Positions 22,591-35,153 of a DNA stretch of 64,000 bases are shown in pieces (within the stretch, counting starts at the first letter, position 1; the number at the start of each line of letters is the position of its first letter). Source of the stretch: Epiperipatus broadwayi (taxonomy: Eukaryota; Onychophora; Udeonychophora; Euonychophora; Peripatidae); the NCBI GenBank assembly GCA_028023455.1, contig JAQFVV010000017.1:992001-1056000 (forward strand), in the 5' to 3' direction. The notes beneath the pieces were generated by a model. The model worked only from the letters and a program-made list of their open reading frames with translations. It made no database searches and was not told where the DNA came from. A program made the position numbers and the translations under genes.

Positions 22591-23252
22591 GCCAATAAGA
22601 TAATGCATATGCACTTTATAGATGTCACTATATAAATTAATATTCCCACTTTTTCAAACAAGATAAAGTCTTTGGGAAAAGATAGAATGAATCCATCTAT
22701 CTTTTCGACCCAAACGTATATATATGGGCAAATCTTAAGTGTTTGAAAATGAGAGCGTGAAGTTGTTAATTGATCACTCTAAATTACTTTTTTACTACAT
22801 GAATGAATGACACTTGTGAAATTTCTAGAATTTATGACACATCATTCTTATTAAATTAAACATATGTAAACAAGACATTTATTTTATATAGCGCAATGTT
22901 TTATATAAACTGTAATACCAATAAGCTTATGTTTAATTTAATAAGAATGATGTATCGTAAATTCTAGAAATTTCACAAGCATCATTCATTCACATAGTAA
23001 AAAAGTAATTTAAAGTGATCAATTAACAACTTCATGCTCTCATTTTCAAACACTTAAGATTTACCCATACACATACATTTGGGTCAAAAAGATAGATGGA
23101 TTCATTCTATCTTTTCTCAAAGACTTTATCTTGTGTTTGAAAAAGTGGGAGTATTCATTTATATAGTGGCATCTACAAAGCGCATGTGCATTAGCTTATT
23201 GGTATTACAGTTTATATAAAACATCACGCTATATAAAATAAATGTCTTGTTT
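22591..23252. mobile_element. Family C tandem/foldback element, copy 2
   Basis: The CCAATAAG block at 22592 recurs at 22918 (326-bp monomer); from about 22933 the sequence reverses into a nearly complete inverted monomer. Bounded by a 14-bp perfect direct repeat. It shares hairpins with the 6.6 kb copy: AAAAGATAGA pairing with TCTATCTTTT, closed by TTTGGG/CCCAAA with a bulged CGA. No open frame; no convincing hammerhead. Confidence 0.83.
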
Positions 23253-23266
23253 CTATATGTGTATAA
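23253..23266 (+). repeat. Target-site duplication of family C, right copy
   Basis: CTATATGTGTATAA, identical to 22577-22590. Confidence 0.85.
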
Positions 23267-23439
23267 TAATTAAAGAATTGGAATCAATCCAGAATAAATA
23301 GTAATAAAATGCAAAATGATACAAACATCATTTTATTATTATTTATTTTGGATAGATTGCTATTTTTTAATTATCTCATATAGATTGTTTTTATAGTACA
23401 TATAAATAAATTATTACACAGAGTGATGCACTTTGACTT

Positions 23440-24856
23440 CTCCTTATACATAGTCAGGAATCTCTCAGCAACTATGCTCAGAGAAATCTGTTAGCTACTT
23501 TGACTTCTCTTTCCACTCCCCACCCCAAGTTTCCCCATATGCTTCTCTATCCTGCTCCATCCCATTTCCACAACATAATCTTTCTGCTTTCAGGCATTTA
23601 CATTCAATTAACAGATTTTCTGTGCCAACTAAATCACTTATATTTTTTTATTTATGTGTATATTTCCTTGTTGCCAAAGATCCCGTTTGAGTCTTAGACA
23701 TTAAACTACTTTCCTTGCTATTATCATAAATTAACTCACACCCAATATTCTGTATTTCTAAAAATTTTAAACTTTTTTTACTCTCCATCTCCCTAACTCC
23801 CTATTTTTTATTAATGCATCTATTCTTCTATCCCATTCCTTAATACTATAACACTCAACAATTCTCCTAATACAATCATTCTACCTTTTGTATAAGTATA
23901 CTGACATGAAATTCTTTATCCAAATTTTCTGCATACCATATTATCTTTCTCACCCATCTTGTTGCCTACATTTTATTCATAACCCAATTAAATACTATTT
24001 TGGCTATTCTTTTATTATCCATAAACTGCAATCTACTTAACATTTTCTTTTTGCATCCTCATATAAAACCTTGACCATCCTATTTTTTCTTGAATTGCCT
24101 CCTTTGCTGTTCACACTTCTGCATCTAATGCATGTCTTCCTACTTCTCTTTGTATTTTTTCTAAGTAGTCTAATATCCCTTTACTAATACATAATGCAGC
24201 ATAACCATATGTTAGCCCTGCTACTGCCTCTCCCTTTCATACAATTCTAGCTACATCATATTTATACATGAGAACACTGTTAATTTCTTTATCAATCCTT
24301 TTTTTGTGCTTCATTTGTCAATTTTTTTCTCCCATTCGTTCAAGCAATTTCTCTGATTACTTAAGACTATTCCCAAATAGTTATATCTATTCACCACACT
24401 TAACTTTATATCCTCCTATAAAAAAATTTTATCATCTTTTTCCTCAGTATTAATCATCATTACTTTTGATTTTCTTCACTAAATTTAATCCCCATTTTTT
24501 TACCCACCTTTGTGCATGCCCTTGGCATAACTTCCATAGCTTCCCTTCTTTCTGCACACAGAAAAACATCATCTGCAAATAAAAGACCCAACAATGTATA
24601 TACTCCCTTGCCACCTATTAATACTATCTTTACCCCTCTTCCTAGTTTTTCTATTACTCTCTCCATTTTTCTAAAATACAACAAAAAATAGGTGACAGAG
24701 GACATCCTTGCGTTAGTCCCACCCCATTTTTAACTGTAACTAATTTTATATTTCCTAATTGATATGTATAGTAATTATTTTGATATAATTTCTTAATAAT
24801 ATCCACTAAAGCTCCATCCATTCCCAAATTTATTAAACTTACCCATAATCGATAAA
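23440..24856 (-). mobile_element. Non-RTE LINE fragment with reverse-transcriptase motifs
   Basis: The minus strand reads GVGLTQGCPLSPIFCCIL (RT motif B) near 24735-24680, shifts frame, then LLFADDVFLCAERREAMEVM (motif C, FADD) near 24645-24525. Further on, LTYGYAALCISKGILDYLEK and VGRHALDAE, then IGWSRF, recall the C-terminal domain of other non-LTR elements. The RTE copies in this window carry a different C-terminal domain. Indels and stops make it a pseudogene. The 5' end stops at a family B scrap near 24857. Clade not assigned. Confidence 0.75.
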
Positions 24857-24930
24857 ACTCTCATATAGTAGACTCAGTGAAAGCCAGAGTAAGAATGGTG
24901 ATCATGTGATTTTTAGTGGTTAGATAAATT
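24857..24930. repeat. Family B scrap
   Basis: It contains AAAACTCTCATATAGTAG and AATGGTGATCATGTGAT, blocks shared with the copies at 32.6 and 41.4 kb. No ribozyme. Confidence 0.55.
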
Positions 24931-25920
24931 CTTTTATTTTATTATAAAACCAAGTAGAAATTTTATTATTTTTATGTAATATATATAATATGTAGTAAAA
25001 TGGAATTGAAATAAGTATTGAATAAGAAGTCCCTAGACTTCTGACCTGATGGTGTGCATACTCAAAGGAGGATTACAAATAATTTGATAACTATTTATGA
25101 AGAAATGGAAAGATGCACACAGGAGTTAATGAATATGATTCAGAGCAAATGTGGTTATGGAAAAAATACTCAATAAAGTCATGGAGATTTAAAAAATTGT
25201 TATAGGTAAAACCCTTATTGGAAGAATTTGTATATTCAAAAGAAATATGTAAAGAATATTAATAAAACATAAATGGGGGAGGATGTTTTGTTAACACAAG
25301 CGATTTGTTTTTTAAAAAGCATAGCTTAGTATATCAAATTTGAATAAGTTAATCCATAAGGTCAATATTTATATGTGAATGTTATCTCCTTAATATGGAA
25401 TTTGATTCCTATTCTTTCATTAAACTTATTCTTCATCTGACTGATTCAAATTACTGTGAAATTTACTTCACCTTTCAATTGAAAATAGTTATGTAATGAG
25501 TTGATAACTAATAGTGAATGTGGGTTGACTGTACATCTCTATCCATGCTTTCTCTGATGAGTTTCAGATTATTTGCAAAAGTTTCCATTATTGGATTGAA
25601 TTATAGTTTATATGGCAAAGACCTGATTATACTCTCACATCCATCATGAGGCTTTACAATTTTTTTATTAAAAAAACATTTTTTTTTTTAGTTTTAGCAA
25701 CTACTACAATCAAATCATGAAAAATTAAAATCTCTTCGATCTTTCTTGATTTAATTACGTCGCTCTTGGATAATAAGCACTCCAGTTTTTCTCCATAGAG
25801 AATCAGCAAAGATGCTTTTCTTCACAAGATTGTTCATCTGATGATTAGTGAAGTTTTTATAGGTTTTTTTTACCAGATCAGTAAATGAAGGATTATAAGA
25901 CAACAACAATAATAATTATA

Positions 25921-26320
25921 AGACACTTAATAGAAGAGCAGTATAGAGACTTCAGACCACTCAGAGAAGTATGGAGATGTTGGGAGTAACAAGAAGAGAT
26001 CAAAAACATAATATATTGGTAAGAGAACAAACAGATGTTACTGACCTTATTGAAAAAATTAAAAGACTGAAGTGGAGTTGGACTGGACATATTTTTAAAA
26101 GAGATGATAATAAATGGACATTTGAAATTTTAAACTGGATTCCAAGAGATTGTAAAAGACTTAAAAAGAGACCACAGGTGAGATGCATGGATTAAATAAG
26201 AGAGTGTGCAGGGGTAATGTGGAGAATATAAGCTAAAAATCAGAGAAGATGAATTGAACTTGGAGAGACTTTCATCCTGCAGTGGATTGATAATGTTTGA
26301 TGATGATGATGAAGACAATA
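25921..26320 (+). mobile_element. RTE-type LINE, 3' fragment
   Basis: It matches the terminal domain of the 54.8 kb copy (LIEKIKRLKWSWTGHIFKR in the frame 25971-26195), then WIPRDCKRLKKRP, ending in (GAT)n near 26300-26315. Stops follow. 5'-truncated. Confidence 0.85.
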
Positions 26321-26324
26321 ATTT

Positions 26325-27775
26325 CAAAATGTTTTTACCATGCTAGGAAATCTGTAGCTATTTCCAAAAATGTTATTGTTCCATAAGAATTTGAAGTTTT
26401 TAATAGGAAAATGAACTATATGTTTAAGGCAGTAATGGAAATAAGTAATATACTGTTGATGTTTTCAAAAATATTGGACTGTTTGTGTATGAGAATTGGA
26501 GTATATCATTATTTTGAGAGTATTTGAATTTTTCAGATGATTTGTCTATAGATATAATGTGTTTATTAGAATATTGAATGAACCATAGTATAACTACTCA
26601 AATTATTCCAATCGCATAACCATATTTTACCATAAGGAAAAGATAATCTCACAGTAAGACTTTTAATGATTGAAAAAACAGTAAATACTCACTTATTCAA
26701 TTGCATGATGTGTCTATTGTTTAATTATTGTGTCTGTAACACCATTACTTTCATTTCAATGCTTGGCCAAAATATTTTTCTTGTAAAGCATCAACATATT
26801 GACTTTCCCAACGATTTCTTTCCATAACCATTTTGGTCATAGTTGTTTCTAGTAGGGTTTTTTTTCAGTGAACATAATCATCATCATTGGTAGTAATGAT
26901 TTTTAAACTTTATAAGCTTTGAAAATCACTCACTGTTTAAACTACTTCATCTACAATAATTTTACCCCTTTTAAACTCATCCAGATTTATATGTCTTATT
27001 AGCTTATCAAACTGATATCAATGTTACATTAGCATCCTAGATAAAAGTCTAGTGCTGCGTTATGAAAAGTCAATCTCTGTATTGCAAATTTATGTTTTTA
27101 GCCATTGATATAATTTATAGCAGATTACATAAATATTTTCCATCAAATCTCATTTTTCAACTCCTCAGAGACAATTTTATATTTTAATTTTCTTTTATGA
27201 TATAAATTTGCTAGACATAATAAGCCTACTCTAGTTATCAGTAATCACTTTAATGGCGAGCTTTAGATAATTGTAAGAGCCAGATCACATATCTTTATCA
27301 AGTCAATATAAGCTTGAATGAAATTATTTTAAGGAAATAAAAAGGGGACTGGTTCTCCTTCCAAGATTCTTACATTGCCACCTCTAAATCAACGCATGTA
27401 TTATAAAGCAATATATTTTAGCTATTCACTACAAAAATATTAATGTACTAAGATATTTCAATTATGAGTTACTATATGACATGGTGCATTTTGTATCGTT
27501 TTAAATTATCTTCAATATTCTCTCTGCCATTATGAAATGAGAAAACGTTCTTGAGATTCATGGCTTCACTAAGATACTTAGTTTGAATTATTTTAAATAT
27601 TGAAATAGTGGCTTTGTCCAATTTAAAATAAATTCTAATATCAACATATTTTTCTATTATAAATTAAGATGGGAAATACATTGTCAAATTTCATGCTATG
27701 ACTTATGATTCAGATTTCCCTGCACCTTGAAATCTTTGTGCTAATTTTTTTATAAATTTAGATAATATATATATA
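26325..27775. other. Intronic AT-rich DNA
   Basis: No exon or known repeat recognised. Confidence 0.4.
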
Positions 27776-27778
27776 TGT

Positions 27779-28195
27779 AAATTAATTAGTAAATTGGATT
27801 GGCATTTTATTGAAGGTGAATTGATGTCCATCAACCCATCAGACCAGTTCTGCAGGCAGAATGGAAACAACAGCAAGCCTTTCCAAACTACTGCTAATCA
27901 AAAGGAGGCCCTCTTTTGATCACTCACTCATGTCGATATGTTTGAGCTGAGTTAGTAGCCGAATATTACAGCTATAAGCATTGAAATACAATGTTTCTTA
28001 CATGCCAACTGAAATTAAGACTCTCCTGTCATCATGTGTTTAAATTTAATATTTTTAATGGTTAATATAGATACAAATTAATTAGTCAATGGGATCACTA
28101 TTATATATACTAAGTTATATTGATGTGTAGCAACCAATCAGAGCAGTTCTTTAGGCTGAATGAAAATAATAGCAAATCTGACCAACCACATTTTA
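27779..28195 (+). repeat. Two diverged direct copies of an unclassified repeat
   Basis: AAATTAATTAGT followed by GATG..CAACC.ATCAGA.CAGTTCT and GAATG.AAA.AA appears near 27779-27900 and again near 28075-28190. Family unknown. Confidence 0.55.
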
Positions 28196-28609
28196 ATCAC
28201 ATAAATAAAAATTTGCAGGAATTTAATGTATGTCTTCTATATGACATATAACAGCTAATAGTGTGATTTTGATTATATGTACAGGGTATTTTATCTCTTG
28301 GCATCAAACAATTCCAATAAAGTGGAGCCTCCTTTAACATCCAACTCAGCTGAGTTATTGTGTGAGTCAATTTTATGTCATTTTCAATGATTTTCATCCT
28401 GCAATTCATTATGTGCAAACTTTGTTTTGAAGACTCAAAGTATCAAACAATTATTATGTAGGTCATATACAGGAGCCAACATCTGCCTGAGAAAAGAATG
28501 GCTGGAAGGGGAGGGGTCTTTTCAATATTTTAAAATAATTATATTATTTGCAGATATTTTACTAAGATAATAAAGCCAACGACTCAAGGCTAACAGGTTT
28601 ATAAGTGTA

Positions 28610-29010
28610 GATGATAACAATCAATCATTAAGTTATCAACAATATCAACCTGTAATCAAGACAACCTCCTTTAACAATAAAGATGGTACCATCTTTATCT
28701 ATAATCTAATATTTGTATATATATACTAAAGATTGCAAATTGACCAAGGGGTGTGAAATCAATAATGCAAAGAAGTTTAAACAAACCTCATTAATCAGGA
28801 AAATATAATCTTCTGAAATCAGAGGTTTGTTTAAACTTCTTTGGATTATTAATCGCACACTCCTTGATCAAGTTGCAATGTTTAGTGTCTATATAAACAT
28901 ATTAGTCTATAGATGAAGGTGGTACCATTTTTATTGTTAAAGGAGGTTGTCTTGACTACAGGTTGAGATTGTTGATATGTTATGGGTTGATTGTTAATTG
29001 CAGATATAGA
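28610..29010. repeat. Foldback repeat with ~190-bp arms
   Basis: The left arm (from AACAATCAATCATTAAG through AAGACAACCTCCTTTAAC to GTTTAAACAAACCTC) is the inverted complement of the right arm (AGGTTTGTTTAAAC to GGTTGATTGTT), with a loop of about 33 nt at 28789-28821. No ribozyme core seen; no clear target duplication. Confidence 0.75.
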
Positions 29011-29569
29011 TATATTGATTTACAATTATTGTAAATCAAGTCAAGAATGATTCTCTTCCATTAAAATTTTTGTTTATTTTGAATGAGAATTCGCTAAAAA
29101 AAAATTTTAAAAAAGAAAATATATTGTTTTGAATTATGTATATCTTATTTTGTTTCCACAAAATAAAATTGCACAAATTAATACTTATAATATACAAAAT
29201 AATTATTTATTTATGATTATTTATAAATATGGCTTTGTGCAATTTTATTGAATGAATATTCGAGAAAACAAAGTAAAATATGTATTATACAGAAAAATTA
29301 TATTTTATTTCCTTGAATGTTTTATTGTGAATCCATTAATAACATCATCGTAATTTTTTTTTTTTTTTTTGTGAATTCCGATTCAATGGATAAATTGCTA
29401 ATGAGAAGAATCATATGTAACTGAAAATCTACATCACCACACAACCAGTGTTTCTACAATTGCATTACTTCGATGAAATAGAGCCTTCAAATTATGGAAT
29501 TTTGGCAGGAAAAAATGAAATGTAATGATGTTTAACAAATAATAAAATATTTAATTTTTTTATTTTTGT
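29011..29569. other. AT-rich DNA with a small inverted repeat and a T-run
   Basis: AAATTGCACAAA (29167-29178) returns inverted as TTTGTGCAATTT (29233-29244). A T-run of about 18 sits near 29354. Confidence 0.45.
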
Positions 29570-29990
29570 AAGCTGTAGATCATGCAGGTGTGGGGTCTTG
29601 AGAAATGTAAGGCCTAGTGTGGTCACATCATTTGCATTGCCCTCGGGTGACTATTGTTTAAGACAATTATTCGGGAATGCATATGTCAAGAGTTTCGTGT
29701 ATTTAAAATATGGCCATCATCAAATCATGCTGTAGTGATCTGTCAATTGCGTTCACTTGAGGAATACTGTCGTAAGACAATGTGCATAATATTTCATTAT
29801 GTATGCATAGAAATCATAGCCATCAAGTGGCCTGTTACACCTACAGCAACAATGTTGTAGTGCTGGCCATAAGTTAGGCCACAAAATGGTATATCGATGT
29901 GCATTCAGGGAAAATCAGCACTATCAAGCAGTCAGGTGCCACAAATGTACCAGTACCGTTTTTTTTTCATTTTGTGAAATATAACAATTC
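29570..29990. other. Unclassified GC-richer island
   Basis: Clearly less AT-rich than its flanks. It holds an open frame at 29654-29860 (+) without recognisable motif, and CAGCAACAATGTTG-type local palindromes. Probably an old mobile element or retrocopy; not identified. Confidence 0.3.
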
Positions 29991-31329
29991 AGACAGTTCT
30001 GAAGATTTGTGAGAACAGTATCCAGTTTTTATTACTAAATTGAGACTTATTACATCACAATCAGATTAGTAGGTAGAGACATTTGATAGTATGAACAATC
30101 AAATTTACACTAAAAAAATGTATATCTGGGAAAATTAATAATATTTTAGATAAAAGTATAAATGGCTTGTCATTGTTAATGATAAGAATGTTGTAAAACC
30201 AACAAATTATTGGAATGAATTTCGTCAGTTTCAAGCTTGTATTAATAAATATTCAGCATTTCATTATGACATAGTAGATAGTTAAAAACATTGATAGATA
30301 CATTATATTGAAATAGTAAGTGCTTTTTTTAATGATTCATGTTTTATTTATTAGTGACCATTAGTTCTATTATAAATTTGAGGGGAAATGACAAAATATG
30401 TTTTCTATTCATTAAGAGGTTTTTTAATGTAAAAACTCATGATTTTTGAAGGTTTTCCATTATATAATAGGGGCATTAAACTTAATGCGTTGTTGGTAAA
30501 TTATTTTGACTATCGTCACTGACTATAACTATTTTTAAATCCAGTTTGTTTTTAACATCTATAAATGAATGAATGGATAAAGATTAGACGTTTAGAAAAA
30601 AATGTCTGTCAGTCATTATAGTTGTTGTCTTTTTTTAATTACTAATATTTGTTTGTTACATAGAAACTTTTTTTAAAAAAACAAAAAGCAGTTAACAATT
30701 TGTATCTGCTGTTTCAAACCCCATCTTGGATCCTGAAGTTCAGAAAAAATATTAAAAAATTTACCTATATCATATATTTAGTTATATGAACTCATGGTAT
30801 TGTATTTTGTTTTAAATAGTTCATGCTAGAATTATTTCTGCTCCTGAAACATTTTAATTTACATCCATAGTATGTGATACATATTTAGAAAATGTTCCCA
30901 TAGGCAATAATTCATTACATCCGAAAACATTGAACTTATGTGCCATCTTTAGCTAATGATTTGCCGAAAAGAGTAAATTATTACATAAATTCAGAAATTG
31001 ATCAAAACTCAAAACAAAGCACTTCATGCGTGTGTGCTTTAACATCGTTTTTAATGAAATGTAATTTTTTTAATTCAAAGTGAAAATGCTTTACACTAAT
31101 CACAAGAAAATGAATGCTTTTATTTGTACAAATGACAACTCTGAAATTTATGAATTCAATATCTTTGCATTATCATTATTAATTATTATCACAAGAAGTA
31201 TGAAAAAGAAAAAGTAGACTTCATTTTTTTTAAGATAGTGATAAAATGAATGAATATGTGCACAGATATTTGAGTACTGAAAATGTAACCTCTCTCAGTT
31301 TATCATACCATTGGATTTTCCCTAACTGT
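29991..31329. other. Intronic AT-rich DNA
   Basis: Nothing recognised. Confidence 0.4.
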
Positions 31330-31600
31330 ATTATTCTAGTATGAGGATTGACTATTTTAATATATATCTGAGCACTTATGGCATATATGTGTGGAGTTGG
31401 TAACCTGGACCAACTGATGATTGCTGGTTTAGCATGAAATACATATATTGGTGATTATTTATCTTTTCAACATATGTGTTCGAGTGTATCAGTGTTATGA
31501 GATGGTGTGGAGAGTGGTGTCTCATGTGAAAGTCTGTGTTCATATATCCTATATATTACACATATAGACACAGGTATATAATAAGTCTGTGTGTTTCAGT
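31330..31600 (+). repeat. Family A element, single sense copy
   Basis: It shares a subfamily tail (TATATTACACATATAGACA then GGTATATAATAAG) with the copy at 36250-36515. Sense relative to the GSAP-like gene and in its 11.4-kb intron. Confidence 0.8.
31398..31456 (+). ncRNA. Hammerhead ribozyme, family A, intact core, sense in intron
   Basis: Core CTGATGA, stem II TGCT/AGCA, GAAA and stem III ATA-CA-TAT with an A at the cleavage position are all present; inner stem I is CCAA/TTGG. Outer stem I is weakened. If active it would cut the intron of the GSAP-like pre-mRNA about 0.5 kb before the exon at 31952. Confidence 0.75.
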
Positions 31601-31951
31601 TATTATATAGCATTTGTATGATCCATGGATTTTGGAATCCTCGGCTCAGAAACTGCTGGAACAGATATGACAATCATACTGTGTGTATATTGTATAATAA
31701 AGTAGATGAATTCTTTAAATTTTTATTTTATGCTTACATAATTTTAATTTTGCCTTCACTTGTCTATATAATTATTTTGCATACTTTAGTCCCTATGCAT
31801 AATGGAGTAGTTTTTTCTTCTCTTTATATCATACATCTGGGCGTTTTTTCTGTGATATGCATGTAATCAGAGTTCTCATATTGTTGCTGCTACTTAATAT
31901 GTACTAGTTATGAATACTATGTAAATTATAATTACATTTATTTATTTTTAG

Positions 31952-32013
31952 AATTGGATGATTCATCAATCAATGTTTTCATTAAGCAGAAGATGTTGTC
32001 AATGTTACCTCAG
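31952..32013 (+). CDS. GSAP: GSAP-like gene, short penultimate exon
   Basis: This 62-nt exon has acceptor TTTTTAG ending at 31951 and donor GTATGT at 32014. The leftover G of the previous exon plus AA gives Glu, followed by LDDSSINVFIKQKMLSMLPQ, ending on a codon boundary. The LP-Q segment leads directly into the final exon, as in vertebrate GSAP where an LPP segment precedes the W-containing motif. An intact-core hammerhead ribozyme of family A lies on the same strand about 0.5 kb upstream, within the preceding intron. Confidence 0.8.
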
Positions 32014-32170
32014 GTATGTTTGTTGATTATTGCTGTTTTTTACCATTATTTTTACAAGTTGTTTAGAATAATATTAAAATTGCGAATAATATTAAAATTG
32101 CAAATATTTAATTAGAGGACTTTTTGTTTTAGTAATTATATATTTTAACTACAATAAATAATCAATAGAG

Positions 32171-32640
32171 ACCCGTTTATGCAGAGGAAAACTATACAGT
32201 AGTGCCACTCAGTGCAAGGCAGAGTAATCAATGGATGCAAGAAGGTTTGCACATAAAATCCCTATCTAGTACCTACTCATCCAGTATCCCCAAACTAGTT
32301 TCTAGCTTGTGGCTTTTATCAGTGAGAAGCCTTAGATCTGAGAGCCCTGCACCTAGATCTTAGGATCTAATGCAATCCTCCTTAGCTAACTATAAAGTTT
32401 TGGGTCCAAATTGAAAACACAATAATTTTTTCAATTCAAACTCATTAGCTTGTATAGTCATATAGATTTGAATTCAGTTCAGCATCCATACTTTTTCATG
32501 CTTTGGCTCTTTAATAATCACTATCACCATAATCCTATTGGGCAGAATTGGTATTATACTACTAAATAGCTGTATAAACAGTTTGTGTATACATAAAGAA
32601 TGGTGATCATGTAATGTTTAGTGGTGAAACCCATTTACAT
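32171..32640 (-). repeat. Family B element, diverged antisense monomer
   Basis: About 445 bp of family B bounded by imperfect direct repeats (ACCCGTTTATGC at 32171-32182 and ACCCATTTACAT at 32629-32640). Same unit order as the 13 kb array, many substitutions. Confidence 0.75.
32281..32335 (-). ncRNA. Hammerhead ribozyme remnant, family B, with stem II covariation
   Basis: Stem II is AAGC/GCTA: the middle G-C pair of the 13 kb units is replaced by A-U, so pairing is kept. The core is CTGATAA (G8 to A) and the triplet is GUU, so it should be inactive now. Confidence 0.72.
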
Positions 32641-32644
32641 TAAC

Positions 32645-35153
32645 ATCCATCACAGTTGAATTTTCAACATTTCAAATTAAAAGAGTATTACCATTATTTC
32701 AGGAGTCTGGCTACAAATGATCTCCATATTATTTATTTTGCTAGACTAAGACTAATTCTGCAGCGCTCTTCTTACCACTTGTTATAAACCTTCTTGAATA
32801 AAAGAAGTGAATTGGTATAAACTTTTTGTGTCTTCAAAACATCTATAAGTTGTTGGAAACATAAATATTGAGTGTATTTCTAATATATTCAGTATGTCTC
32901 AGTGAAAAGCTGACTGGTGGCTGGTTTCTCACTAGGCTGCTTATATCACCATCTTTGGACCAATGTGTGTGTGATACGAAGTGATCTGGTTTAACTATTT
33001 ACTGCAAAAATATTAAGGTGCAGGTATCTGAATCATGAATTATATCATGAAATATGATAGTATATCTTCATATTTTAACTCTCAATCAAACAACACTCTA
33101 ACATTTAATTGGCAAAACTGCCACTGTAGCATTTGAAATGATTCATACTGTGTATCGTCATAAAGTTATGAATCATAATAACGTTTGCAAGTGGTTTACA
33201 AGATTTTACTATATGATCCTATTGAAAACAATTCATGAAGGTGCAAAACAGATTGTCGCATTACACATTATATCTTATGATTTAAACATAGTAATACTTT
33301 ATAATTTTGGTGGTGAATAACTAAACTATGGACCATGTAATACGTGTTGAACTAAACAATGAAGCCATGTGATACATATTAATTCCCAGTGAACTTTACA
33401 TTTTTTGAAAATGTGGAAAAATGTATATTTTCTAATGTTGTTTAGCAAGAAATTAAATTTCTTTTAATACATTAACTGATATGTTATATTTATTAATACA
33501 GCCAATTGCAGTTATGACCAAAAGAAAGTTTGCAATTGTATTTAATGCACTTTCAAGTGTATATAATCAAATTTGCATCAAAATAAAATTCACATTAATT
33601 TTATTTTTAAATTCCGGGTTTTATCTTCAATAGCAAAAATGGAATTAAAGAGAGCAGTTAAATGCATACTTGAATTACTTCTGTCATTGAATCCTAAGCG
33701 TCATTGGTAAAGGCAGACCCAGAAATTAATCTGTAAGTGGGGATTTAAATGCATTAGTACCTGAAAATTACTAGTTACTCAGACTTACTATAAATGATAC
33801 TAGAATAAAGAATGGCTCATTTCATTGTATGTTGTTTGAGTTAGATAAGTGAGTGATTTAACGTTATTAAGCTGACATAAAACTTTAAATCATAATTGTT
33901 AAATTTTTACTCACATCAATATAATCATGATATAATTGTACTTTATTTGACTTATTTAAACTAAAGGTAAAATGGAAAGCAAATGGCCAAAATGGAACAT
34001 TTTTCTCAACTCATCCCCATTCCTGAAGTCAGTAGTCATTTATACAGTTTTGAAACTAATAAGTAAATCTATTTTTCAAGGAACATAGTATGATCAATAT
34101 TAAGTTTTGCGTATAGAATTTGGTTTATTTTCTATTTATATCAGCTTCTTAATTGTATGAGACTTCACCAATTTGAGATGCCGATAATATAGTATATCTT
34201 AATAACTTTTGCTTAATTACATCAATCTCCTATTGAACAGGGGAATAATATTTATAAGGTGAATTTATAAATTTAACAATGATAATTTTTTCTCTATAAC
34301 ATTTAACCCTTAAATGACTGAATCTTCATTCTCAACTTCTGGAGATCATAGATTTTTTTCACATGTCTTTGCTCGTATGTTTATGACTTTATCCTTCCAC
34401 AAGGTGTCAAAAACGGATAGAAACCAGTCCCCTGCCTTGCATGAGAGTGGTGTAGTGAAAATTACACTACAGAAATATTAAGCTCGGTTTTATTTGTTTA
34501 ATTATGTTTGTGGGTGGGTGTGTGTATTAATATTACTATTTTCTTCAATAATTCTTATTAATTTCACTGACCTTTGCTACACTATTGTTTTATTTCAGTG
34601 ATATTTTTAATGTATTATTACTTCTTCTTTTTTTATTATGACCACTTATGGGCAGATTATCTTCAGGGATATTAAATATATGTGTGAAAAATATATATAT
34701 ATTTTAATTTAAATAATTTTTAAATCTTCTTGAAGATTTAAAGATGCAGAAGAGTACAAACACAAAATTAATACATTAATCTGAGTTTAAGGTTTCTATC
34801 TGCATTAAAAATTAAATAGTTTATAGTCTAATAGAATGATTAATAATATAATTTTTATTATTTATCATAGATGATGTTGTCAATATGAATGTATTTAAAT
34901 ACTGTTGTCTTTATAATGATAAATTATAGTTATTTGCTATGGATAAATGCTAAACACGATGATAAAGACGCGTGCAGTTGGGCCAACTAATGAAAACAGG
35001 TTCTGCCTAATCTTAAAGATCATTTGCGTTTTATAAACATCCTTATTTGTATATTTTAAATCTATGTTGAATTTAGAAATTTTTATTATTATATATATAT
35101 ATCAGCATGAACATGACATTTATTTATAATTTGGTTGCTTTTTTTTTTTACAG
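32645..35153. other. Intronic AT-rich DNA
   Basis: No exon other than those listed. A short frame at 33138-33320 (+) faintly recalls a transposase helix-turn-helix but is not supported. Confidence 0.35.

Noticed and set aside
22640-22745. Hammerhead ribozyme in family C
   Set aside because: The positions that would be CUGANGA and GAAA read AAGATAA and CGACC; only the 6.69 kb copy has a partial match, so I keep it as a hint only.
33138-33320. Open frame whose HNNVCKWFTRF segment recalls a mariner-type helix-turn-helix
   Set aside because: Only about a dozen residues are suggestive, no catalytic D-D-D/E region or terminal repeats follow, and the frame is short enough to be chance.
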